Assembly (NCBI RefSeq): GCF_001544875.2
Contig: NZ_FCOA02000019.1
Coordinates: 85,774 to 149,773 of the forward strand
Source: Caballeronia hypogeia
GTDB taxonomy: Bacteria > Pseudomonadota > Gammaproteobacteria > Burkholderiales > Burkholderiaceae
Direction: 5' to 3'
Length of the DNA: 64,000 nt
Made by a program: the position numbers and the translations under genes. Under the pieces are notes generated by a model. That model was not told where the DNA came from and ran no database searches. It was given only the letters and a program-made list of their open reading frames with translations. Positions 53,481 to 62,935 of this stretch are shown one piece after another. Numbering within the stretch: position 1 is the stretch's first letter; each line of letters opens with the position of its first letter.

Positions 53481-54701
53481 TCAGGTCAACGAGCGCCCGC
53501 GCGCGGTTCGAGCCTCCGAAGCGGCCGCCGAGAGACGGCGCGCCGAGCGTTTGCGCAGCCAGATCATGAGTCCGGTCACGCTTAGCGCCGCGACCGCGAT
53601 ACCCACCGCGCTAACCAGAACGCGCCCGCCCAGCCCCGCGATACGCCCCGAATGAAGCGGAAACTGCGCCTGCATGAAGACATCGCCGGCCGACCCGCGG
53701 CCGGGAATCGAGGAGCCCGCGAGCGCTCCGGTCTGCCCGTTGTAATAGAGCCAGGCATTGCCGAGCCCCACGTCGCCGTGATCGCGTCCCGGCGCGAAGA
53801 AACCCACGCCGTAGGCCTTGAACATCGGCGCGAAGTACAGCGCGCCCATCGGCTCGGTCAGGTTTTCGCGCTTGGCGTCGCGCGCGGCCAGCGCCAGAAT
53901 CTGCTCCCGCGTGGCGAGCGGCTGTCCAGGCGGACCGGCGCGCACCAGCTCGGCGTTGTCGACGAAAGACGGCGAGAGCTTCGAGAACATCGACACCACC
54001 GGGCGCATTACGGGCTCGGCGAGATTCATCGAAATCGACGTGAGGGCCATCACCAGCAACAGGCCCCAGATCCAGACGCCGCCCGAACGATGCAGGTCGA
54101 ACGTGAGCGCGTAACCGCCGCGCTTCACGCGGAAGGCGAACGACTTGCGCCACGCCTTGACGCTCGGGAACGACAGGATCAGCGCAATGCCGCTGTCGAA
54201 AAACCACAAAATCCCGACGATGCCGATCAGCCAGGTGCCGATATCGAAGCCGCCGACGATCGGCAGATGCAGCGTGTAGTGCAGCTTGTAGAGAAACGGC
54301 ATCAGGTCGATGCGCGCCAGCGAAAACGCGCCCCACATACGCTGCGCCTGCACCTGGCCCGTCGCGGGATCGACCGCGATCTGGTTGTAGGCGACATCGA
54401 AAGGCGCATTGGTCGCGGGGTTGCTGCGCGGCATGACCATCATTTGCGCCGTGTGCCCCGGCTCGAAGCCGAGCGGCATGTAGGTCACCTGAACGCGCGG
54501 ATCGGCGGCCTCGACGCGTCGCGCGAGTTCGAGCGGCGGTAACGCAGGGCCGTCGGTGCGGGCGTGGAAAAACTGCGGATTGAGCAGCGCATCGATTTCG
54601 TGATCCCAGGCGATCACCGCGCCCGTCAGACCCGAGACGAACAGAAACAGCGCGGTCGCGACGCCGAGCCAGCGATGCAGGCGAACCAGAACCGGTCTCA
54701 T
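53481..54701 (-). CDS. PepSY-domain iron-regulated membrane protein (PiuB family)
   Basis: A 406-residue membrane protein. It has an N-terminal helix with LHRWLGVATALFLFVSGLTG, a mid-region pair near 165-190 and 225-250 (GGVWIWGLLLVMALTSISMN), and a C-terminal helix, with periplasmic PepSY loops between. Relatives sit next to siderophore receptors and may reduce ferric siderophores. ATG 54701; divergent from receptor 2 across a 269-bp region with two Fur-box candidates. Confidence 0.85.
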   Translation of the reverse strand: MRPVLVRLHRWLGVATALFLFVSGLTGAVIAWDHEIDALLNPQFFHARTDGPALPPLELARRVEAADPRVQVTYMPLGFEPGHTAQMMVMPRSNPATNAPFDVAYNQIAVDPATGQVQAQRMWGAFSLARIDLMPFLYKLHYTLHLPIVGGFDIGTWLIGIVGILWFFDSGIALILSFPSVKAWRKSFAFRVKRGGYALTFDLHRSGGVWIWGLLLVMALTSISMNLAEPVMRPVVSMFSKLSPSFVDNAELVRAGPPGQPLATREQILALAARDAKRENLTEPMGALYFAPMFKAYGVGFFAPGRDHGDVGLGNAWLYYNGQTGALAGSSIPGRGSAGDVFMQAQFPLHSGRIAGLGGRVLVSAVGIAVAALSVTGLMIWLRKRSARRLSAAASEARTARGRSLT

Positions 54702-54761
54702 GCCCGCAGGTCCTCGAAGCGATGGTCGTGCGCGACAGCAGTCATCTTTGCGATGCAATGT

Positions 54762-54782
54762 AAATAGGAATTGTTCGCAATG
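54762..54782 (-). promoter_or_regulatory. Fur-box candidate of the PepSY gene
   Basis: On the minus strand ATTGCGAACAATTCCTATTT, the same TGCGAAC-ATTC-ATTT pattern as the strong box at 54911. It lies about 60 bp upstream of the PepSY start. Confidence 0.65.
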
Positions 54783-54910
54783 ATATGCACGTGTCGCAGG
54801 ATTTACAAGCATTTCGTAAGTTACTTACCAACTTTTTGTCGCGAATTGTCTTCGCTGATAGCGCAGAAGTTTACAAATCCGTGTCCACTGAGGCAGAATG
54901 CCGCCGTCTG

Positions 54911-54931
54911 AAATGCGAACGATTCGCATTT
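54911..54931 (+). promoter_or_regulatory. Fur box of receptor 2
   Basis: AAATGCGAA-CGA-TTCGCATTT: a perfect 9-bp inverted repeat around three bases, of the kind used as Fur box in Burkholderia. It ends 39 bp before the receptor ATG. Confidence 0.8.
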
Positions 54932-54970
54932 ATCAACAACATGAAATCATAAATCGACGACGGAAAGACC

Positions 54971-57127
54971 ATGACATCTGCGACGCGCGGCACCGCACTC
55001 CCGGCTTCATCGACACGGCTGACATTGCGGCCTTCCACTCTCGCGGCCTTGCTGCTGTTCGCGACGAGCCGCGCCGCGGTCGCGCAGAACGCGGGTCAGC
55101 CGCAGGAAGCGTCGTTGCCGGCGATTTCCGTCACCGCGTCGCAGGACACGCTGCAGCATTTGCGCGAGGACGTCAGCAGCGGCGCGCTCGGCACGCGCAC
55201 GCAACTGGAGACGCCCTACTCGACTACCATCGTGACCGGCGAGGAACTGGCCGATCGTCAGGCCAACAAGCTCGGCGACGTGTTCGCGCAGGACGCCTCC
55301 GTGTCCGACAACAGCAATCCGTACAACGCGTGGGCCAGCTACGTCACGGTGCGCGGCATGCAGCTCGACTGGCAGAACGGCTTCAAGATCGACGGGCAGC
55401 CGTTCAACGGCTACGGCATCACGCTGCCTTACGAGCAACTGGACAGCGTCGAACTGCTCAAGGGCCTGTCGGGTTTCATGTACGGCTTCGGCGCGCCGGG
55501 CGGCGTCGTGAACTACGTGACGAAGAAGCCGCCCGTCACCGATAAGCAGATTGCGAGCGTCGATGTCGGCTATCGTTCGACGGCCGTGTGGAGCGAGCAT
55601 CTCGATCTGGGCGGACGCGTCGGGCCGGACAGCATGTTCGGCTACCGCTTCAACGCGACGCACGAAGAAGGCAAGACCTACAACGACGGCAACGTGCGCC
55701 GCGATTCCTTCTCGCTCGCCGCCGACGCGCGCCTGACGCGCGATCTGACCGCGACGTTCGGCGCGCTGTATCAGGAGCGGCATGCGTCGGGCATCACGAC
55801 GGCGCTTTCCACCGCGCGCTACACGGGCACGTCGTTGCCGCAGACGCTGTCGGGCGGCAGCAGCACGCTGCAGACGCCGGATCAGCATCTGAACACCAAC
55901 CTGCAGATCTACACGGCCGGCGTGCGCTACAACCTCACGCCGGACTGGACGCTCTCGGCCACCTACAGCTTCAGCAAGAGCACGCGCTATCGCAACGAGG
56001 GCACCTGGTATCTGCTCGATCAGGCGGGCGATTACGACGACTATCGCTTCGAAGGCAAGGAAGGGCATCAGCTCAACACGTTCCAGGTGATGGCCGAAGG
56101 TCTCGTGAAAACCGGTCCGCTCAAGCATCAGCTCGTGTTCGGCGCGGCGTATCAGAAGCAGACAACCGATTACGGCGCGAACTCGTTCTTCGGACAGATC
56201 GGCACGGGCAACCTCTATCAGCCGAACCTGAACCGCTATGACAGCTCGGGCTTCTACACTTATCGCGCCGCCGACGTCACGCAGAAGGCGCTGTTCGCGA
56301 GCGACACGATCGCCCTCACCGAGCGCTGGTCCGTGCTCGGCGGCGTGCGCGTGACGAATTACGAGCAGCACGGCTACGGCGTCGATGGCAGCACGGCATC
56401 GACTTACGATCAGAACGGCGTCGTGACGCCGACCGTCGCGCTGATGTACAAGCTCGCGCCCACCACGACGCTCTATGCGAGCTATGTCGAATCGCTCGAA
56501 GCGGGCAATGTGGTCGGCAGCACATACGCGAACGCGGGTCAGTTGCTCAAGCCGCTGCGCAGCAAGCAGTACGAGGTCGGCGTGAAGAGCCAGAACTCCC
56601 GCTGGAGCGCGACGGCCGCGCTGTTCCGCATCGAGCGCGGCGCGCAGTATGCGAACAGCGCCAACGTCTTCGTCGATGACGGCGAATCGATCTTCCAGGG
56701 CGCGGAAGCGGGCGCGGACGTGCGCCTCGGCCGCGACTGGAGGGTCGGCGCCGATCTCATGTGGATCGCGACGCACTACGCGAAGGGCTCGACGAACGAC
56801 GGCAATCGCGTCGCGGGCGCGCCGGGCTTCGTCGCGGCGGCGCACGTGAATTACGCGGTGCCGATGGTGCCCGGCCTCACGCTCGGGGCCGACGCCAAGT
56901 TCACCGGCAACACGACGATCGATCCTTCCGGCGACCTCAAGGCGCCCGGCTATCTCGTGATGAATCTCGGCGCGACCTATACGGCGCGCATCGCCGGGCA
57001 CAACGTCGGCTTTCGCGCGGCAATCGACAATCTGACGAATCGACGCTACTGGGAATTCCAGTACGCCGACTACGTCCAGCCGGGCGAGCCGCGCACGCTG
57101 TCGCTGAACGCGCGCGTCGAATTCTGA
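54971..57127 (+). CDS. TonB-dependent siderophore receptor
   Basis: A 718-residue outer-membrane receptor. The signal peptide ends at AAVAQ; TonB-box region SLPAISVTASQDTLQ; plug markers SYVTVRGMQLDWQNGFKIDG, SVELLKGLSGFMYGFGAPGG, VVNYVTKKP; then the barrel and a terminal aromatic TLSLNARVEF. Its plug contains the typical FhuA/FpvA siderophore-receptor order. Fur-controlled by position. Receptors 1 and 2 are not close copies. Confidence 0.9.
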   Translation: MTSATRGTALPASSTRLTLRPSTLAALLLFATSRAAVAQNAGQPQEASLPAISVTASQDTLQHLREDVSSGALGTRTQLETPYSTTIVTGEELADRQANKLGDVFAQDASVSDNSNPYNAWASYVTVRGMQLDWQNGFKIDGQPFNGYGITLPYEQLDSVELLKGLSGFMYGFGAPGGVVNYVTKKPPVTDKQIASVDVGYRSTAVWSEHLDLGGRVGPDSMFGYRFNATHEEGKTYNDGNVRRDSFSLAADARLTRDLTATFGALYQERHASGITTALSTARYTGTSLPQTLSGGSSTLQTPDQHLNTNLQIYTAGVRYNLTPDWTLSATYSFSKSTRYRNEGTWYLLDQAGDYDDYRFEGKEGHQLNTFQVMAEGLVKTGPLKHQLVFGAAYQKQTTDYGANSFFGQIGTGNLYQPNLNRYDSSGFYTYRAADVTQKALFASDTIALTERWSVLGGVRVTNYEQHGYGVDGSTASTYDQNGVVTPTVALMYKLAPTTTLYASYVESLEAGNVVGSTYANAGQLLKPLRSKQYEVGVKSQNSRWSATAALFRIERGAQYANSANVFVDDGESIFQGAEAGADVRLGRDWRVGADLMWIATHYAKGSTNDGNRVAGAPGFVAAAHVNYAVPMVPGLTLGADAKFTGNTTIDPSGDLKAPGYLVMNLGATYTARIAGHNVGFRAAIDNLTNRRYWEFQYADYVQPGEPRTLSLNARVEF

Positions 57128-57301
57128 CGGGCCGAAGCATCGCGACATGATTTGAAATAACTCGCGCGAAACGCCCGCCCCTTATGCCGCAAGGCTCGGC
57201 GGGCGGGCGATGACATTCCATGAAATAGTTTGTGCGTGGTTTTTAGCCGGGCCGATCGCCACAATGGGTTCATTCGCAACCACCCACCAAGGCGAACATT
57301 C

Positions 57302-58222
57302 ATGGAAACGCTCGGCAAAATCTCGATCATCGCGATGGGCATCGTCCTGATCGCGTCGATGCTCGAAGCTGTGGTTCTGCATTTCAAGCACAAGGGCACC
57401 GACCGCGCCTTCGACTGGCACGAGACCTGGATCTCGCTCGTCGATCTGGTCGGCCGCAAGCTGCTCGGCCTTATCCCCATCTCGCTCGCGACGCCGTTCT
57501 TCAACTTCGCGTGGGAGCATCGCATCCATACGGTCACGACCAACACGGCGCTCACGATATTCCTGCTCTTCATCGGCCAGGAGTTCTGCTACTACTGGTA
57601 TCACCGCGCCTCGCACACGATCCGCTTCTTCTGGGCGAATCACGCGGTCCATCACTCGCCGAACCAGTTGACCCTGTCGTCCGCGTATCGCCTCGGCTGG
57701 TTCACCAAGATCGCAGGCTCGGCCATCTTCTTCACCCCGCTCGTGTGGTTCGGCGTGAAGCCGGACGTGGTGCTCGCGGTCGTGTCGATCAACCTGCTCT
57801 ATCAGTTCTGGCTGCATGCCACGTGGATTCCGAAGCTCGGCTGGCTCGAATATGTGTTCAACACGCCGTCGGCGCACCGTGTGCACCATGCATCGAACGC
57901 GACGTATCTCGATGCGAACTTCGGCGGCGTGCTGATCGTCTTCGACCGCCTGTTCGGCACCTACGTGGAAGAACGCGCCGACGAGCCCTGCAAATACGGT
58001 CTGACGACACCCGTGACCTCCCACAATCCGATCGTCGTCGAGACGGAGCACTGGGTCAGTCTCGTGAAGGACATGTTCAACGCGAAGAGCGTGTCGGATG
58101 CGGCCGGTTTCCTGCTGCGTCCTCCGGGCTGGCTGCCGAACGGCGAAGGCCACACGACCGAGGAGTTGCAAAAGCGCGCAGCGAAATCGATGGAACAACA
58201 ACCGGCGCACGTCGGACAATAA
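57302..58222 (+). CDS. Sterol desaturase/fatty acid hydroxylase-family membrane protein
   Basis: A 306-residue di-iron hydroxylase. Histidine clusters YYWYHRASH, ANHAVHHSPNQ and SAHRVHHASNATYLD are the three His-box motifs; four hydrophobic segments flank them. It probably hydroxylates or desaturates a lipid. ATG 57302 follows AAGG; the frame is open from 57230. A terminator follows. Confidence 0.87.
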   Translation: METLGKISIIAMGIVLIASMLEAVVLHFKHKGTDRAFDWHETWISLVDLVGRKLLGLIPISLATPFFNFAWEHRIHTVTTNTALTIFLLFIGQEFCYYWYHRASHTIRFFWANHAVHHSPNQLTLSSAYRLGWFTKIAGSAIFFTPLVWFGVKPDVVLAVVSINLLYQFWLHATWIPKLGWLEYVFNTPSAHRVHHASNATYLDANFGGVLIVFDRLFGTYVEERADEPCKYGLTTPVTSHNPIVVETEHWVSLVKDMFNAKSVSDAAGFLLRPPGWLPNGEGHTTEELQKRAAKSMEQQPAHVGQ

Positions 58223-58248
58223 GAAGCGCTTCAACGCAGTCGTTTCGC

Positions 58249-58286
58249 ATCCCGATGATTGGCTCCTGGCCACATCGGGATTTTTT
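58249..58286. terminator. Terminator hairpin
   Basis: ATCCCGATG / CATCGGGAT stem around a 15-bp loop that itself can pair (TGGC/GCCA), followed by TTTTTT. Lies between the convergent desaturase and exporter genes. Confidence 0.75.
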
Positions 58287-59862
58287 ATTTCCTGCGGCCG
58301 ATGCACGCCGCCGCGACGCCCGCCGCTCCGAACGCGCACGCGGCGGAGAGCAGCGCGACGGCGCGCAGGGCATCGGCGATCGAATCGGCGCGGGCGCGGA
58401 CGAGCGGCGTCGATGTCGCTTTGGATACGGCGTCTTCGTCGAGCACGCGCAGGTTCTCGTGCGGCAGATGCAGCCGGTCGAGCCGCGCCGACAACGCCGC
58501 GTCGTGCGACCAGACGAACACGATGCCGAGCACGGCGATCGCCAGCAGGCTCGCCACGCGCGCGACCGCGTTGTTGATGCCCGACGCGACGCCCGCGCGC
58601 TCGCCCGGCACCGACGCCATCACGGCCGTCGTCAGCGGTGCGACGGTGATCGTCATGCCGATCCCGAGCACGACGAGCGCGGGCAGAAAACGCGTCCAGT
58701 AACCGCCGGCCGCGACGGGCAGCGCGAGCATACCGAAGCCGATGCCCGCGACGCACGGCCCCGCGACGAGCAGCGCCCGCGCGCCGAAGCGGCTCGTCAG
58801 CCCGCCCGTGAAGCGCGACAGCACGCCGATGATGAGCGGCATCGGCAACAGTGCCGCGCCCGCTTCGGCCGCCGTGTAGCCGTAGGCGCGAATCAGCGTG
58901 AACGGCAGGAAAAACAGCACGCCGCCAAGCCCGAAATACAGCAGCAGCGTGACGAGATTCGCGCCGGTGAAATCGCGCGAGCGGAAGACCTCGAGCGGGA
59001 TCATCGGATCGCGCGACTTCGCTTCGATCGCGATGAACACGGCGAGCAACGCCACGCCCGCGCCGAACATGCCGAGCACGCGCGCATCGGCGAAACCGCG
59101 TGCGGGCGCCTCGGTGAGGCCGTAGGTGAGCGCGGCGAGGCCCGCCGCCGCGCAAGCCGCGCCGGGCCAGTCGAGCGTATCGGGCGCGTCGGCCTTGTGG
59201 CTGTCGGGCACGGACGCCAGCGCCAGCAGAATCGTCGCCGCCGCGAGCGGCAGATTGAGGAAGAAGATCGCGCGCCACGAGAAGGCATCGACGAGCCAGC
59301 CGCCCGCCGCCGGCCCCACCGACGACGTTATCGCGCCCACGCCCGCCCAGGTGCCGATGGCCCGCCCGCGCTCCTCGCCCTCGAACACCGCGCCGATGAT
59401 CGCGAGGCTGCTCGGCACGAGCAGCGCGGCGCCGACGCCCTGCAGCGCGCGCGCCGCGATCAGCCAGCTCATGCCGGGCGCGAGACCGCACGCCGCCGAC
59501 GCCGCCGTGAAAACCGCGATGCCCGCGATGAATATCTTGCGGCGACCAAGCTTGTCGCCCATCGAACCGCCGACGAGCACCAGCGCGCCGAGAAACAGCA
59601 GATACGCGTTGACGATCCATTGCATCGCCGCGATGCTCGCGCCGAGTTCGCGCTGGATCGAGGGCAGCGCGACGTTCACCACCGAGCCGTCGATCATCGC
59701 CATGCTCGAGCCTAGAATCGTCGCGGACAAGGCGAGACGCTTGCGCGCGCACGGACGGTCGCGCGCGACGGGCTGCGCGCGAATGGCGAGTTCGTCGCAC
59801 GGGCTCGCCTGCGCGGCGACGGCGTGCGCGCGCGGCTGGCTATCGGGATATCGGCTGGCCAA
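58285..59862 (-). CDS. MFS drug exporter, DHA2 family
   Basis: A 525-residue 14-helix exporter. DHA2 marker MAMIDGSVVNVALPSIQREL, motif A GDKLGRRKIFIAG, motif C region GAITSSVGPAAGGWLVDAF. The N-terminal 40 residues are Arg/Ala-rich and may not be translated; a later start is possible. A paralogue of the exporter at 46354, but not a near copy. Confidence 0.87.
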   Translation of the reverse strand: MASRYPDSQPRAHAVAAQASPCDELAIRAQPVARDRPCARKRLALSATILGSSMAMIDGSVVNVALPSIQRELGASIAAMQWIVNAYLLFLGALVLVGGSMGDKLGRRKIFIAGIAVFTAASAACGLAPGMSWLIAARALQGVGAALLVPSSLAIIGAVFEGEERGRAIGTWAGVGAITSSVGPAAGGWLVDAFSWRAIFFLNLPLAAATILLALASVPDSHKADAPDTLDWPGAACAAAGLAALTYGLTEAPARGFADARVLGMFGAGVALLAVFIAIEAKSRDPMIPLEVFRSRDFTGANLVTLLLYFGLGGVLFFLPFTLIRAYGYTAAEAGAALLPMPLIIGVLSRFTGGLTSRFGARALLVAGPCVAGIGFGMLALPVAAGGYWTRFLPALVVLGIGMTITVAPLTTAVMASVPGERAGVASGINNAVARVASLLAIAVLGIVFVWSHDAALSARLDRLHLPHENLRVLDEDAVSKATSTPLVRARADSIADALRAVALLSAACAFGAAGVAAACIGRRK

Positions 59863-59913
59863 GATCGGTTCCTCGACGTGGCTGGCAAGCTCAAATGATA
59901 GCCATCAATACAC

Positions 59914-61080
59914 TCAACCGGATAAAGGCAGCGCAAGGCGGGCGAGCTCCGCGAAATATCGCGCGCCCGTCTGCAGAATTTCGTCGTTGAAGTCGTAGCA
60001 CGCGTTGTGCAGCGGAACGCCGCCCTGCCCCGCCGCTTCGCCATTGCCGATGAACACGAAATTGCCCGGCACCACCTGAAGGAATGCGCCGAAGTCTTCC
60101 GAGATCATCATCGGCTGGACGTTCGCATCGACGCTATCGGGCCCGGCGATCTTCGCGGCCGCTTGCGTCGCCAGGTCGACATATTCAGGCGAGTTGATCG
60201 TCGGTGCGAATTCGTGCGTGTATTCGAAGACGCAGTCCGCGCCGTTCGCCCGGCAAATGCCTTCGCTCACTTCCCGCATGCGCGATTCGAGCAGCGCCTG
60301 CACCTCGTGCGAATAGCTTCGCGTGTCGCCCTTGATGATCACGTTCGAAGGAATCACGTTCCTCAAACCGTCCGTGATGAACTCCGTGCACGAGATCACC
60401 GCTTGCGCGCCGGGATCGAGATTGCGCGACACGATCGTCTGCAATGCGACGACGATCTGCGACGCGATCACGATCGGATCGACGCCCATATGCGGACGCG
60501 CCGCATGCGTGCCGCGCCCCTTCACGTGAATGACGAAGTTGTCCTCGCTCGCCATGATGCCGCCCGCGCGCGTCGCGAACGTGCCGGCGCGCATGCCCGG
60601 CATGTTATGAGCGCCGAAGATGGCATCGACGGGAAAGCGCTCGAAAAGACCATCGGCCATCATCGCTTTCGCGCCGCGCCCGTGTTCTTCCGCCGGCTGG
60701 AAGACGAAGCGCACCGTGCCGTCGAAATCGCGTGCTTCGGCGAGCAGGCGCGCGGCGCCGAGCACCATCGACATATGGCCGTCGTGACCACACGCGTGCA
60801 TCTTTCCGTGCGTGCGTGAAGCATGCGCGCGCTCGGGCGCCCGCTCGACGATGTTCAACGCGTCCATGTCGGCGCGCAGTCCGATCACGCGCCTGCTGTC
60901 ACCTGCAGTCAGGCTCGCGACGAGCCCCGTTCCGCCAATGCCGCGATGCACTTCGAGGCCGAGCGTCTCGAGAATGCGGCCAACATAGTCCGCGGTCTGA
61001 ACTTCCTCGAAGCCGGTTTCCGGATGCTGGTGCAGATGATGACGCCAGCTTTTCAGTTGCGCCTGCAGTGTGCTTTCCAT
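59914..61080 (-). CDS. M20-family amidohydrolase/aminoacylase
   Basis: A 388-residue di-metal amidohydrolase of the hippurate/IAA-amino-acid hydrolase type. Motifs: RADMDALNI, GKMHACGHDGHMSMVLGAAR, VFQPAEEHGRGAKAMM, FGAHNMPGMRAGTFATRAGG and a C-terminal dimerisation domain with KGDTRS. It removes acyl groups from amino acids. Lies 13 bp downstream of the PLP lyase gene, so probably one operon. Confidence 0.88.
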   Translation of the reverse strand: MESTLQAQLKSWRHHLHQHPETGFEEVQTADYVGRILETLGLEVHRGIGGTGLVASLTAGDSRRVIGLRADMDALNIVERAPERAHASRTHGKMHACGHDGHMSMVLGAARLLAEARDFDGTVRFVFQPAEEHGRGAKAMMADGLFERFPVDAIFGAHNMPGMRAGTFATRAGGIMASEDNFVIHVKGRGTHAARPHMGVDPIVIASQIVVALQTIVSRNLDPGAQAVISCTEFITDGLRNVIPSNVIIKGDTRSYSHEVQALLESRMREVSEGICRANGADCVFEYTHEFAPTINSPEYVDLATQAAAKIAGPDSVDANVQPMMISEDFGAFLQVVPGNFVFIGNGEAAGQGGVPLHNACYDFNDEILQTGARYFAELARLALPLSG

Positions 61081-61093
61081 GCGTGATGTCCTC

Positions 61094-62308
61094 TCATTGA
61101 GCCACGCGCCGCAACCACTCGCGCTGGCGCTTCAACACCGCATCGGCCGATTCACCGACGAGCTCCGCATATACCGATGGGGCCGTTGCGCCTTCCGTGT
61201 TGATGACCAGCACGCGCGCGTTCGCATCGAGCCCGACGGCTTGCGCGAGTTCACGATCACGCATCAGCGCAGTGAGCCCCGCGAATCCCGCCGCGCCCGA
61301 TTCGCCCGAGACGATCGGCACATCACGTCCTGTGCCTTGCGCGAGCGTTTTCATCGCGTCGATCGCGTCGCTGTCATCGATGAGCAGAAAATGATCGACG
61401 CACGGTTCCAGAATCCGCCACGCGAGCGGCGATGCTTCACCGCACGCGAGTCCGGCCATGACGGAATCGACCGGGCCCGACGCTTTCGCCGCGTGCCCGG
61501 CCATGGCGCTTCGATAAAGACAATCCGCCTGCTTCGGTTCCACGACGATGAAACGCGGCCGCATCAAGCCAAGCCGTTCCCATAGATAACTCGCGACGCC
61601 CGCGGCAAGACCACCGACGCCGCCTTGCAGCACGACATGCGAAAACGGCGCGATATCCGCTTCGACGATTTCCGCCGCGATGCATCCATAGCCCTGCATG
61701 ACATCGCGCGGAATCGCTTCATAACTTTCGTATGACGTATCCGAAACGACATGCCAGCCGTTCGCCTGCGCGAGTTGCGCGGCCTGTTCCACCGACTCGT
61801 CGTAGTTGCCCTCGATACGCACGATGCGCGCGCCATACGCGGCGATCGCCTGCTCGCGCTCTTCGCTGACATTGGCGTGCAGCACGATCACGCAATGGCA
61901 GCCCATGTCGCGCGCCGCTGCCGCGAGCGCCCGGCCGTGATTGCCGTCTGTCGCGCTGATGACGGTGAAGCCGCCGAGCAGCGCTTTGTGATGGCCTTCG
62001 AAAAGCTTCTTCGGATCGATGTCGTGTGCGTGGAAAAGCCGCGTCACGAGACGTGCGAGCGCAACGGGCGCGCCCAATGCCTTGAAGCTGCCGAGCGGGG
62101 AGCGCATCGATTCATCCTTCACGCGGACGCTTGCGATGCCGAGTCGCGCGGCGGCATCCGGAAGACTCCACAACGGCGTGCCTTCGCGATGGATGAGCGG
62201 CCAGTGCGCGAGCCACGCGCGGCTTTCGTTCGCGGCTTGCATGTCGAGGATCGCGCGCAGCGCGTCGGGATAAGCGGTTCTCGCGGATTTAGCGTTGGAG
62301 ACGAGCAT
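61094..62308 (-). CDS. Diaminopropionate ammonia-lyase-like PLP enzyme
   Basis: A 404-residue fold-type II PLP enzyme. The PLP lysine is in SPLGSFKALGAP; SATDGNHGRALAAAARDMGC and VVLQGGVGGLAAGVASYLWE follow as in YgeX/DAL enzymes that turn 2,3-diaminopropionate into pyruvate and ammonia. First gene of a pair with the M20 enzyme; divergent from an Lrp regulator across 134 bp. Threonine deaminase-like activity is an alternative. Confidence 0.82.
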   Translation of the reverse strand: MLVSNAKSARTAYPDALRAILDMQAANESRAWLAHWPLIHREGTPLWSLPDAAARLGIASVRVKDESMRSPLGSFKALGAPVALARLVTRLFHAHDIDPKKLFEGHHKALLGGFTVISATDGNHGRALAAAARDMGCHCVIVLHANVSEEREQAIAAYGARIVRIEGNYDESVEQAAQLAQANGWHVVSDTSYESYEAIPRDVMQGYGCIAAEIVEADIAPFSHVVLQGGVGGLAAGVASYLWERLGLMRPRFIVVEPKQADCLYRSAMAGHAAKASGPVDSVMAGLACGEASPLAWRILEPCVDHFLLIDDSDAIDAMKTLAQGTGRDVPIVSGESGAAGFAGLTALMRDRELAQAVGLDANARVLVINTEGATAPSVYAELVGESADAVLKRQREWLRRVAQ

Positions 62309-62442
62309 GCGGACAAACTCCGGTGTTCAGTGGCGATGCCAAGATAATATTGCGCGGCCCAATCAAAAAACACGCGTTCTTCCCGCGGCTCGTGCAAAAA
62401 TATCCCGTTTTTCACCCGGTCTTTCGAGCATTCTCGTACGCC

Positions 62443-62922
62443 ATGACAGCCAACCTCGATAGTTTCGATCGCAAACTGCTCGCGGAAGTCCAGCGGGATG
62501 CGCAGACGCCGCAGAACGAACTCGGCGCGCGCGTCAATCTTTCGACCGCCGCCGTGAACCGCAGACTGCGCCGCCTGCTCGACGAAGGCGTGATCGATCG
62601 CTATGCCGCGATCGTGGCGCCCGAGAAGGTGAATCATCCGTTGACCATCATCGTCATGGTCGAAGTGGAAAGCGAACAGATCGACCTGCTCGACGCGATG
62701 AAGCGCACGTTCTCGCAGTGTCCGCAGATTCAGCAGTGCTATTACGTGGCGGGCGAATCGGATTTCGTGCTCGTGCTGACCGTGCGCGACATGGAGCAGT
62801 ACAGCGAACTCACGCGACAGCTCTTCTTTGCCAACAACAACGTCAAACGCTTCAGGACGCTCGTGAGCATGAGCCGCGTGAAAGTCGGGCTCGACGTGCC
62901 TGTCGACATGACGGGCGAATAA
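62443..62922 (+). CDS. Lrp/AsnC-family transcriptional regulator
   Basis: A 159-residue regulator: HTH at residues 5-55 (SFDRKLLAEVQRDAQTPQNE, LSTAAVNRRLRRLLDEGVID), then the RAM ligand domain (VESEQIDLLDAMKRTFSQCP; CYYVAGESDFVLVLTVRDME). ATG 62443 gives the usual length. Divergent from the lyase/amidohydrolase pair, which it probably controls in response to an amino acid. Confidence 0.92.
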   Translation: MTANLDSFDRKLLAEVQRDAQTPQNELGARVNLSTAAVNRRLRRLLDEGVIDRYAAIVAPEKVNHPLTIIVMVEVESEQIDLLDAMKRTFSQCPQIQQCYYVAGESDFVLVLTVRDMEQYSELTRQLFFANNNVKRFRTLVSMSRVKVGLDVPVDMTGE

Positions 62923-62935
62923 CGAACGTATCGCC

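Noticed and set aside
55007..57148. A 713-codon open frame antisense to TonB receptor 2
   Set aside because: Shadow of the receptor; composition is Arg/Val/Ala-rich and without any motif.
57511..59715. A 734-codon plus-strand frame across the same two genes
   Set aside because: Shadow frame, extreme Arg/Asp/His content, no domain.
57182..59800. An 872-codon minus-strand frame spanning the desaturase and exporter genes
   Set aside because: It crosses two unrelated, well-supported genes in another frame and resembles neither.
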